This document shows positions 1 to 6,225 of a stretch of 10,541 nt of DNA, piece by piece. Origin of the DNA: DATHWB01 sp040902855 (GTDB taxonomy: Bacteria > Actinomycetota > Acidimicrobiia > Spongiisociales > ZC4RG35); the NCBI GenBank assembly GCA_040902855.1, contig JBBDWN010000191.1, positions 1 to 10,541 on the forward strand, written 5' to 3'. The number at the start of each line of letters is the position of its first letter. Positions within the stretch are counted from its first letter, which is position 1. The notes beneath the pieces are model-generated. The model did no database searches, had not been told where the DNA came from, and worked only from the letters and a program-made list of their open reading frames with translations. The position numbers were made by a program, and so were the translations under genes.

Positions 1-9
1 TGGGGGGAC

Positions 10-1305
10 TTAGGACTTGATCCAGATTTGGCCGTCGGCGGCGGGCATGCGGAGGCGGCGGGTAGCGAACAACAGGACCACCAGCACGGCGATGAACGGG
101 GTGATCTGCGGCAGTTGGTTCGGAACGGTGTCGACGTTGAAGTAGAAGGCGCCGAGCGCAACCGCACCGGCACCGAGCCCGATGGCGGTTCGCCAGCGAC
201 GGCGGTAGAGAGCCCGCAGCGTGAAGAGCACCAGCACGATCGTGACGAACAGCAGAAGGGCATGCGGAGCGTTCTGATCGCGCAGCCGCAACGTCTCGGC
301 GAACCCGAAAAGAAGCGAACCGGAGGCGGTCCCGGCCGGGCGCCAGTTCCCGAAGATCATCGTCGCCAGGCCGATGAAGCCCTTGCCGTTGGTCTGTCCC
401 TCCCGGTACAGCCCGGAGAGCTGGACCGCCAGGAACGCCCCGCCGAGCCCGGCGAGGAGCCCCGAGGTGACGACGCCGTAGTACTTGTACAGGTACACGT
501 TCACACCGAGGGAGTCGGCTGCGTCCGGATCCTCGCCCACGCTGCGGAGGCGGAGTCCCCAGCGGGTGCGCCACAGCAGGTACCACGAGATCGGGATGAT
601 GGCGATCCCGAGCAGGGTCAGCCACGACATCTGAAAGACGAAGCCGCGGAGGATGCCGCCAAGTTCGGCAATGAGGAAGAGGTCGCTGCGCTCCATGACT
701 CCGAAGAAGTCCGGCGACTTCCAGTCGAAGATCGACCCGCCTGCCAGGAAGGGGACGTTGAATGTCGACGACCCGACGACCGTCGGTGACTGGGTGATCG
801 AACCGCCGTAGTCGGGGAAGATCAGTCCGGACAGGTAGCGGGCGATGCCGGGCGCCATCACGAGTATCGCCGTGCCGGCGATGATGTGATCGACGCCGTA
901 GGTCACGGTCACCACCGCCATGAGCAGCGCACCGAAGGCACCGGCGGCACCTCCGATCAGGATGCCCAGCCACACGCTGCCGGTGTACAACGTGCCCCAG
1001 GCACCGAACCAGGTACCGAGCACGAGGAAACCCTCCAGCCCGATGTTCACGACGCCCGAGCGCTCTGAGAACATCCCGCCGAGTCCGGCCATGAGAATCG
1101 GGATCGACCAGCCGAGCGCGATGCTCCAGGTCCCGGAAGAGGTCAGGTCCGTCGTGGGGATTCGGGCAAAACGTTCGGTCAGCGCCAGAAGAACCACCCC
1201 GAGCAGCGCCAGCGCCAGCCAGTCGACACGGATCCCGGGAATGGAATTCACCCAGCTCTTCGTGATCGAAGGCAGATCCTGGTTTCCGGACATGGGATGA
1301 CTCAT
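10..1305 (-). CDS. BMP-type (nucleoside) ABC importer, permease subunit 2
   Basis: This is one of two integral membrane subunits that would form the translocation channel for the substrate delivered by the lipoprotein encoded at 4081-5103. The 431-residue protein has about ten hydrophobic segments. It carries signatures of the branched-chain/ribose-type permeases found with BMP proteins: ERSGVVNIGLEG at residues 81-92, YGVDHIIAGTAI at 136-147, VGEDPDAADSLG at 256-267 (cytoplasmic loop likely to contact the ATPase) and GKGFIGLATMIFGNWRP at 307-323. It is longer than the ~320 residues of B. subtilis NupQ because of an N-terminal extension of about 50 residues and an extra C-terminal hydrophobic stretch. 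The ATG overlaps the TGA of the upstream permease gene (ATGA), and a strong GGGGGAGGAG Shine-Dalgarno lies inside the end of that gene, so translation is probably coupled. The stop is TAA at 10-12. Function as an importer subunit is firm; the substrate is inferred from the family. Confidence 0.9.
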   Translation of the reverse strand: MSHPMSGNQDLPSITKSWVNSIPGIRVDWLALALLGVVLLALTERFARIPTTDLTSSGTWSIALGWSIPILMAGLGGMFSERSGVVNIGLEGFLVLGTWFGAWGTLYTGSVWLGILIGGAAGAFGALLMAVVTVTYGVDHIIAGTAILVMAPGIARYLSGLIFPDYGGSITQSPTVVGSSTFNVPFLAGGSIFDWKSPDFFGVMERSDLFLIAELGGILRGFVFQMSWLTLLGIAIIPISWYLLWRTRWGLRLRSVGEDPDAADSLGVNVYLYKYYGVVTSGLLAGLGGAFLAVQLSGLYREGQTNGKGFIGLATMIFGNWRPAGTASGSLLFGFAETLRLRDQNAPHALLLFVTIVLVLFTLRALYRRRWRTAIGLGAGAVALGAFYFNVDTVPNQLPQITPFIAVLVVLLFATRRLRMPAADGQIWIKS

Positions 1306-2393
1306 CGCTCCTCCCCCACGAGGGCAGCGGCAGCCTTGGCGGCCTCGACCCGTCGATAGCGCTCGGCCACGGAGTAGGCAACGACGACCGAGAGAATGAT
1401 CACGCCCTGGATGATGGCGACGATCTCCCTCGGAGCGTCACCCCGAACTTCGAGGACACCCGAAGCTCGGCTGAGCCAGCCGAACAGGAGAGCGGCGACG
1501 GCGATGCCCCCGGCGTGGTTGCGACCGAGGAGGGCGACGGCGATGCCCGCGAAGCCCAACCCTTGGGTGAAGCGGAGGCTGTATGCGTGGGTTGAGCCAA
1601 GCAACTCGGGAAGACCGACGAGACCCGCAGCCACGCCCGAGAGGACCATGGCGATGACGATGGTGCGCTTCGGATCGACGCCGCTCGCTTCGGCCGCTGT
1701 CGGGTTGGATCCGGTCGCTCGGAGGTCGAAGCCGAGCCGAGTCCGGTTGATCATGAAGTGATATACGAATCCCACGGCGGCGGCGACGAGCACGAAGCCC
1801 CACAGCTCGCTGCGGGTCTCGACTCCGAAGACGTCGAGGATGGGAGACAGAGACGGGAACCATCCGGACTGGGGGATGTCTCCGAGCGCGGTGTCGAGGC
1901 CGGCATCGGGCACGTCCCACACACCCAGGAGATACGAGACGATTCCCCCGACGGCGATGGCGTTGAGCATGATCGTCGAGATGACCTCGTGAACGTTCCG
2001 CGTCACCTTCATGACACCGGAGAGCCCCGCCCAGAAGGCACCGACGACCATCGCAGTGAGAATGATGAGGGTGACGTGAAGGACCGGGGGCAGGTCGACG
2101 ACGGCACCCACCTGGGCCGCCATGAATGCGGCGAGGATGTACTGACCCTCCACCCCGATGTTGAACAAGTTCATGCGGAACCCGATCGCCACCGCGATCG
2201 CCGAGAGATACAACGGGGTTGCCCAGTTCACGGTCTCGACGAGGGTGTTGGCCCGAACGCCGTACTGGAAGACGTTGCCGGCCGCCGCGAAGGGATTCGC
2301 TCCAGATACGGCGAGAACGATCCCCGACACCAGCACAGAGAACACGACTGCGGCGACCGGCGGGACGATCGAGAGCATCCGATCCCTGCTCAC
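1302..2393 (-). CDS. BMP-type (nucleoside) ABC importer, permease subunit 1
   Basis: This is the partner permease of the gene at 10-1305, with 363 residues when started at the GTG at 2393. Family signatures are IGFRMNLFNIGVEGQY at residues 70-85, TRNVHEVISTIMLN at 131-144 (coupling loop), TGSNPTAAEASGVDPKR at 227-243 and GFAGIAVALLGRNHAGG at 280-296. About nine hydrophobic segments are visible. The open frame runs upstream to 2585, but that part overlaps the ATPase gene and encodes an Arg/Cys-rich stretch unlike any permease, so I reject it. The GTG overlaps the ATPase stop (GTGA). An alternative ATG at 2378, five codons later, has a better-placed AGGGA ribosome-binding sequence, so the exact start is uncertain by five residues. 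It resembles B. subtilis NupP and lies in an operon with the other importer genes. Confidence 0.9.
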   Translation of the reverse strand: MSRDRMLSIVPPVAAVVFSVLVSGIVLAVSGANPFAAAGNVFQYGVRANTLVETVNWATPLYLSAIAVAIGFRMNLFNIGVEGQYILAAFMAAQVGAVVDLPPVLHVTLIILTAMVVGAFWAGLSGVMKVTRNVHEVISTIMLNAIAVGGIVSYLLGVWDVPDAGLDTALGDIPQSGWFPSLSPILDVFGVETRSELWGFVLVAAAVGFVYHFMINRTRLGFDLRATGSNPTAAEASGVDPKRTIVIAMVLSGVAAGLVGLPELLGSTHAYSLRFTQGLGFAGIAVALLGRNHAGGIAVAALLFGWLSRASGVLEVRGDAPREIVAIIQGVIILSVVVAYSVAERYRRVEAAKAAAALVGEER

Positions 2394-3916
2394 GGCGCCA
2401 CCGTCGCCCCGGTCATGTAACTGCCCAAGTCCCGAGGCGTCACAGACGACGGGTCGAGCGTCGCGACGAATCGACCCCGCAGCATGACGAGCAGCACATC
2501 GGAGAGTCCGATCAGTTCGTCGAGATCCGCAGAAATCAGCAGCGTGGCCACCCCGGCAGCACGGGCATTTCGCAGTTCCTCCCACACGGCCGCCTGGGCA
2601 CCGACGTCGATTCCGCGGGTCGGGTGTGATGCGACGAGAAGGCTGATCTCAGACGAGAGCTCGCGGCCGACGATCAGCTTCTGCTGGTTCCCACCGGACA
2701 GTGCCAGGGCGGGGACATCCACCCCTGGGGTGCGCACGTCGAAACGTTCGATCATGGTGGCCGTGTGGTCGCGGGCGGCCGCTCGGTCGATCAACCAGCC
2801 ATTCTTGACGAACGGCGCCTGAGTCTGACGGCCGAGCATGTTGTTCTCCCACAGCGGGGCGTCCAGCAACAGGCCGCGCCGGTGCCGGTCCTCGGGGATG
2901 TATCCCACTCCGGACTCGCGGATCCGTCGCACCGGCCAAGTCGTGATGTCCTCTCCGTTGAGGACGAGGGTTCCCCCGGAGACCGGACGCATACCGAGAA
3001 TCGCCTCGACCAACTCCAACTGCCCGTTGCCTTCCACCCCGGCGACGCCGACGATTTCACCGGCGTGGACCTGAAGATCGAGTCCCTGCAGAGCGACCTC
3101 GGTCTCGCTTCCGGCCACATGCAGTGCGGACACGTCGAGCACGACGCGGTCGGTCACGGTCGAGTCCCGTGTCTCCGGGCTGGGCAGCTCGGCCCCGACC
3201 ATCAGTTCTGCGAGGTCATTCAATGTGACGTCTTGAGGCTTGACCGTGGCCACCGTCTTGCCGCGACGGAGAACCGTGATCGTGTCCGCGATTTCGAGCA
3301 CCTCGTCGAGCTTGTGGTCGATGAAGATGATCGTGTGACCTTCGGCTTTGAGGTCACGCATGTTGCGGAACAGGTCCTCGACTTCCTGTGGAACGAGCAC
3401 AGCCGTCGGTTCGTCGAGGATGAGGATCTTGGCTCCACGGAAGAGCACCTTGATGATCTCGACCCGCTGACGCTCCCCCACTTCCAGCGTCTCGACGAGT
3501 TCGTCGGGATCGACAGCCAGCCCGTAGTCACGGCCGACATCGAGGATGTGACGGCGGGCCTCGTCGAAGTCGATGCGGCCACCCGCCGTCGTCGGCTCGG
3601 ATCCGAGGATGACGTTCTCGAGGACCGTGAAGTTGTCCGCCAACATGAAATGCTGGTGGACCATTCCGATCCCGGCATCGATCGCATCGGTCGGAGAGTG
3701 GAATTCCACCTCTTCGCCGTTCACCCACATGCGGCCTTCGTCGGCTCTCTGCATGCCGTAGAGGATCTTCATCAGAGTCGACTTGCCGGCACCGTTCTCG
3801 CCGCACAAGGCATGGATCTCCCCGACGGCCACCTCGAGGCTGACGTCCTGATTGGCGATCACACCAGGGAAGCGCTTGGTGATGCCATCGAGCTTCACAG
3901 CGAGTTCGTTGTTCAC
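2390..3916 (-). CDS. BMP-type (nucleoside) ABC importer, double ATPase subunit
   Basis: This cytoplasmic energy-coupling subunit has two nucleotide-binding domains in one 508-residue chain, the usual size for NupO/RbsA-like proteins. Domain 1 (about 6-240) has a complete site: Walker A GENGAGKST 39-47, Q-loop Q88, a signature region degraded to VGERQ (146-150), Walker B ILILDEP 164-170 and switch His201. Domain 2 (about 258-503) has a canonical signature LSGGNQQK 406-413, but its Walker A lacks the lysine (VEGNGQ 294-299), its Walker B ends in His where the catalytic Glu would be (SHPTRG, His431), and its switch His is absent (ISADLDE 461-467). ATP hydrolysis should therefore occur at a single composite site, as is common in this family. 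The start is GTG; a stop lies in frame at 3944-3946 and no ATG intervenes, but no clear Shine-Dalgarno is seen. The stop overlaps the downstream permease start. Confidence 0.93.
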   Translation of the reverse strand: MNNELAVKLDGITKRFPGVIANQDVSLEVAVGEIHALCGENGAGKSTLMKILYGMQRADEGRMWVNGEEVEFHSPTDAIDAGIGMVHQHFMLADNFTVLENVILGSEPTTAGGRIDFDEARRHILDVGRDYGLAVDPDELVETLEVGERQRVEIIKVLFRGAKILILDEPTAVLVPQEVEDLFRNMRDLKAEGHTIIFIDHKLDEVLEIADTITVLRRGKTVATVKPQDVTLNDLAELMVGAELPSPETRDSTVTDRVVLDVSALHVAGSETEVALQGLDLQVHAGEIVGVAGVEGNGQLELVEAILGMRPVSGGTLVLNGEDITTWPVRRIRESGVGYIPEDRHRRGLLLDAPLWENNMLGRQTQAPFVKNGWLIDRAAARDHTATMIERFDVRTPGVDVPALALSGGNQQKLIVGRELSSEISLLVASHPTRGIDVGAQAAVWEELRNARAAGVATLLISADLDELIGLSDVLLVMLRGRFVATLDPSSVTPRDLGSYMTGATVAP

Positions 3917-4019
3917 GGCGTCATCCGCGGTGGTGTCCCTCGTTCACTGGATCCGGTCCGCGGGACCCTGGTCCCTCGTCCCGGTTCACTTCCCTCGGCG
4001 CTGCGACGACCTCGGACGA

Positions 4020-4049
4020 TCGAAGGCCCCGGATATCCGGGGCCTTCGA
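4020..4049 (-). terminator. 30-nt perfect palindrome after the lipoprotein gene (attenuator candidate)
   Basis: A perfect inverted repeat, TCGAAGGCCCCGGAT followed by its exact reverse complement, lies 31 nt past the stop of the binding-protein gene and about 100 nt before the ATPase start. As RNA it can form a stem of up to 13 bp. No T-run follows it on the minus strand, so complete termination is unlikely. Placed between the receptor gene and the rest of the operon, it may be a partial terminator or a block to 3' exonucleases that raises receptor level over the channel subunits. This is inferred from a common arrangement in ABC importer operons. Confidence 0.55.
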
Positions 4050-4056
4050 GACTGTA

Positions 4057-4073
4057 GCGGGCGAGTCGCCCGC
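4057..4073 (-). other. Second hairpin just after the lipoprotein stop codon
   Basis: GCGGGCG (4057-4063) and CGCCCGC (4067-4073) form a 7-bp stem with a 3-nt loop, seven bases beyond the stop at 4081-4083. It stacks directly before the larger palindrome at 4020-4049, so the message end would carry two hairpins in tandem. Confidence 0.45.
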
Positions 4074-4080
4074 CGGGTTG

Positions 4081-5103
4081 TCAGGGAGTCGTCGGAACGA
4101 CGATATCCCCGTCGATGATCTGCTGCTTGTAGTCCTCGAGCTGGTCGGTGATGTCGTCGACGAAGCCACCGCTCGTCGAGTAGCCGACACCGTCCACCGA
4201 GAGGTCGAACACGTTGGAACCGGGGGCGAATTCACCATTCACCTGCGCCTCGATGGTGTTGAACACCGCAACGTCTACCCGCTTGAGCATCGACGTCAGG
4301 ATGTAGTCACGGACGTCGTCACCTGCGGTCAGGTACTGGTCGGAGTCCACACCGATCGCCCACACCTTGGTGCCGTTCGCCTCGGAATACTCCCTGGCAG
4401 CCTGGAACAGGCCGGCGCCCGTGCCACCGGCGGCGTGATAGACGACGTCTGCTCCGCTCTCGAACATCGACTGGGCGATGACTCGGCCGGACGCCGGATC
4501 GTTGAATCCGTCGAAGTTCGGGGGCTCGGTGACGTACTGGCTGATGATCTCGATGTCGGGGTTGACCGCCTTGGCACCGGCGATGAAGCCAGCCTCGAAC
4601 TTCTTGATCAGGTCGATGTTGACACCGCCGATGAAACCGATCGTTCCGGTCGTCGACTTGAGCGCCGCAGCTGCGCCGACGAGGAAGGAACCTTCCTCCT
4701 CGGCGAACACCAGACCGGCCACGTTGGGCAGGTCGACTGACGCATCGTCGACGATGGCGAAGTTCACATCCGGGTTGGCCGTTGCGGCGTTCGTCATCGG
4801 CGTTGCGAACAGGAAGCCGATTCCGAAGACGAGTTGGTTCCCTTCAGCCTGAAGGTTCAGCAGCTCTTCACGGTTCGAGCCGTCGTCGTTCGCCGACGCC
4901 TCGGATGCCACGATGCCCAGTTCCGACACGGCACGGTCGAGACCGGCTGCGGCGGAGTCGTTGAACGACTGGTCGCCACGTCCACCGATGTCATAAACGA
5001 GACCGACGGGCACCCCGTCGCCGTCAGCGCCATCTCCGCCGCCACATGCGGCGAGGACGAGCGCGAGCACTGCGAGCAGTGCCATCAAACGCTTAGAAGT
5101 CAA
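4081..5103 (-). CDS. BMP-family substrate-binding lipoprotein (nucleoside-type)
   Basis: This extracytoplasmic receptor of the ABC importer is 340 residues long from a TTG start. The N-terminus is a lipoprotein signal peptide: basic residues K4 R5, a Leu/Ala-rich core and the lipobox LAAC with the lipidated Cys at position 20, followed by a Gly/Asp-rich linker. The mature part is a BMP (PF02608) domain with DIGGRGDQSFNDSAAAG at 38-54, IGFIGGVNIDLIKKFEAG at 155-172, YHAAGGTGAG at 222-231 and GVDSDQY at 251-257. In PnrA-like relatives the first and last of these contact the base and ribose of a bound nucleoside. The open frame extends back to 5505, but a perfect AGGAGG four bases before the TTG and the immediate signal peptide fix the start. 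It is the first gene of the operon, divergent from the Qng1-like gene at 5199. The exact ligand cannot be told from sequence. Confidence 0.93.
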   Translation of the reverse strand: MTSKRLMALLAVLALVLAACGGGDGADGDGVPVGLVYDIGGRGDQSFNDSAAAGLDRAVSELGIVASEASANDDGSNREELLNLQAEGNQLVFGIGFLFATPMTNAATANPDVNFAIVDDASVDLPNVAGLVFAEEEGSFLVGAAAALKSTTGTIGFIGGVNIDLIKKFEAGFIAGAKAVNPDIEIISQYVTEPPNFDGFNDPASGRVIAQSMFESGADVVYHAAGGTGAGLFQAAREYSEANGTKVWAIGVDSDQYLTAGDDVRDYILTSMLKRVDVAVFNTIEAQVNGEFAPGSNVFDLSVDGVGYSTSGGFVDDITDQLEDYKQQIIDGDIVVPTTP

Positions 5104-5107
5104 TATT

Positions 5108-5113
5108 CCTCCT
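5108..5113 (-). promoter_or_regulatory. Perfect Shine-Dalgarno selecting a TTG start
   Basis: AGGAGG on the minus strand is followed by the spacer AATA and then TTG at 5103-5101. The nearest in-frame ATG (5085) would lie 22 nt away and would cut into the signal peptide. This site therefore decides the start of the binding-protein gene. Confidence 0.85.
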
Positions 5114-5131
5114 GAGTTGTTTCTCTTGTAG

Positions 5132-5164
5132 GGCCGCGCGCAAATGCGGATGCGCGCAGAGGCC
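5132..5164 (-). promoter_or_regulatory. Strong hairpin in the leader of the lipoprotein gene
   Basis: The arms GCGCGCA (5136-5142) and TGCGCGC (5151-5157) pair over an 8-nt loop. Flanking GGCC at 5132-5135 pairs with GGCC at 5161-5164, leaving a 3-nt bulge, which gives an 11-bp interrupted stem. It ends about 18 nt before the Shine-Dalgarno of the lipoprotein gene. It could be an mRNA-stabilising hairpin, a leader control element or, as DNA, an operator between two divergent genes. The structure is seen directly; the role is open. Confidence 0.5.
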
Positions 5165-5198
5165 ATCAGAATAGGGCATCCGTGACTGCGACGAGCCG

Positions 5199-6134
5199 AT
5201 GAGCGAACCCCTGATGGATCTTCGCGAAAACCCACCACCACCGGGATGGGGGGTTCTCGTGGATGAGGCCGCAGTGGAGACACTCGCCAGACGTCTCGCC
5301 GATCACCGGTTCGAACCGGCCTCCTACGAGTACGAAGGCACACCCGACTATTCAGGAGAGGATTGGGGGCGTTTCGTCGTCCTCGGGGTCTCTGTCGTGT
5401 GGCGGCTGTGGCCACCCGCCGGGGAGCGGATGTGGGGCGTCGCAGACGGTGGGCGGATCGTCGAAGACGCCTCAGGGCTGTGGCTGTGTTTCGGCCGGGA
5501 GCCACGCAGCCTCGACCTCGAATGGCTGGCGGCCGGTGGGCTCGGAGAAGACTTCTTCGACGGCGAGGGGACCCTCCAGGAGGTTTCGCGCCGGATCGAG
5601 GTGCTGCGAGAAGTGGCCCGGTCGCTGATCGAATATCACGAGGGCTCGGTGACCGGTCTCGTCGAAAAGGCCCAAGGCGACGCGGTCGTCCTGAGGGATG
5701 CGTTGGCGGCCACCGTTCCCGGCTATCAGGACCGACCGTCCAGTCCGGTCGGTGTGCTCGCCTTCGACAAGCTCGCCAATCTGGCGGTCACGATGCTCGC
5801 CGCCCGTCTACCGATCACGGGAACTGAGCGGTTTCCGGTGTTTCCCGACTACATGCTCCCCCGCCATCTGCGCCACGAAGGCGTGCTCGTCTACTCGAAC
5901 GTGCTGGCTCGCAAGGTCGACTCGGGACACCTGCTCGATGCCGGTTCGCTCGAAGAATTGGCGATCCGGTGGGGGACGATCCACGGCGCCGAGTTGTTGC
6001 GCCGGAGGCTGGCCGAGATGGGGAACCCGGCGACCACACCCGACCTCGACTACTGGCTGTGGTCAGAAGCGGTGCTCGGCCCCCGCGCCGGTCTCATGGG
6101 CCCCCACCACCTGTGCATCACCGAGGCCTACTGA
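5199..6134 (+). CDS. Queuosine-salvage (Qng1/DUF2419-like) N-glycosidase family protein
   Basis: Qng1 enzymes hydrolyse queuosine 5'-phosphate to queuine and ribose 5-phosphate in the cytoplasm, freeing queuine for tRNA modification. This 311-residue protein matches the family along its length by my recollection of the human and bacterial members. It has VSRRIEVLREVARSLIEYHEGS at about 129-150 with the trailing V..A.GDAV..RD...AT.PGYQD to 178, FPVFPDYMLPRHLRHEGVLVYS at about 212-233 (family form: MFADYR.PQ.L..LG.L.YS; the Asp of the DY pair, D217, corresponds to the family's active-site region), an EELAIR segment at 252-257, LDYWLW at 283-288, and a C-terminal HH.C....Y end. An aromatic stretch near 59-71 is diverged from the family's D..NF.FW. 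No signal peptide or membrane segment is present. ATG 5199 is the first start after an in-frame stop at 5172; ATG 5214 is an alternative and neither has a good Shine-Dalgarno. Family membership is likely; substrate identity is less certain. Confidence 0.75.
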   Translation: MSEPLMDLRENPPPPGWGVLVDEAAVETLARRLADHRFEPASYEYEGTPDYSGEDWGRFVVLGVSVVWRLWPPAGERMWGVADGGRIVEDASGLWLCFGREPRSLDLEWLAAGGLGEDFFDGEGTLQEVSRRIEVLREVARSLIEYHEGSVTGLVEKAQGDAVVLRDALAATVPGYQDRPSSPVGVLAFDKLANLAVTMLAARLPITGTERFPVFPDYMLPRHLRHEGVLVYSNVLARKVDSGHLLDAGSLEELAIRWGTIHGAELLRRRLAEMGNPATTPDLDYWLWSEAVLGPRAGLMGPHHLCITEAY

Positions 6135-6149
6135 GCAGGGTGTGAGAAA

Positions 6150-6181
6150 GGGCCCCGTGAACCCAGGGTTCCCCGGGCCCT
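6150..6181 (+). repeat. Dispersed 32-nt GGGCCC-rich palindromic repeat, copy A
   Basis: This copy lies 15 nt after the stop of the Qng1-like gene and matches 8076-8107 at 31 of 32 positions; the only difference is A6165 versus T8091. The arms around that central base pair at 13 of 15 positions, with GAACCC/GGGTTC inside and GGGCCC/GGGCCC outside. It sits between two convergent genes. Confidence 0.8.
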
Positions 6182-6193
6182 CCAGGGGCCCGG
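6173..6193. terminator. Candidate bidirectional terminator hairpin between convergent genes
   Basis: CCGGGCCC (6173-6180) and GGGCCCGG (6186-6193) form a perfect 8-bp stem closing a TCCAG loop. It overlaps the right arm of the repeat at 6150-6181. The 91-bp gap between the stops at 6134 and 6226 holds only these structures. There is no T-tract on either side, so it is not a canonical intrinsic terminator. Termination or mRNA 3'-end protection is inferred from position. Confidence 0.45.
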
Positions 6194-6225
6194 TGGGCCC
6201 ACGGTTCGTCGGGGAAACGGTCGGG

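Larger units (their letters stand above)
5104..5198. promoter_or_regulatory. Divergent intergenic region, importer operon / Qng1-like gene
   Basis: These 95 bp separate two divergent starts and must hold signals for both, unless one is transcribed from elsewhere. The only AT-leaning patch outside the ribosome-binding region is at 5165-5174. It offers a CAGAAT (5167-5172) for rightward and an overlapping TATTCT (5169-5174, minus strand) for leftward transcription, each matching four of six -10 consensus bases. No convincing -35 box is visible for either direction, so the promoter placement is tentative. Confidence 0.45.

Noticed and set aside
2394..2585. 64-codon N-terminal extension of permease subunit 1
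   Set aside because: The extension lies inside the ATPase gene and encodes Arg/Cys-rich sequence, not a membrane segment; the GTGA overlap explains the start better.
4020..4049. Canonical intrinsic terminator
   Set aside because: The palindrome is perfect, but no T-tract follows it on either strand; it is kept as an attenuator or stabiliser candidate only.
2765..4057. Long plus-strand open frame of 430 codons opposite the importer ATPase
   Set aside because: It is antisense to an unmistakable ABC ATPase with all motifs, and its own translation is His/Asp/Arg-rich without any recognisable domain. Such frames are common opposite GC-rich genes.
5104..5198. preQ1 or purine riboswitch in the lipoprotein leader
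   Set aside because: There is a stem followed by an A-rich tail, but I cannot match the conserved loop and tail bases of a known class, so I describe only the hairpin.
5104..5505. 134-codon N-terminal extension of the lipoprotein frame
   Set aside because: It would bury the signal peptide and lipobox, overlap the Qng1-like gene, and ignore the perfect AGGAGG before the TTG at 5103.
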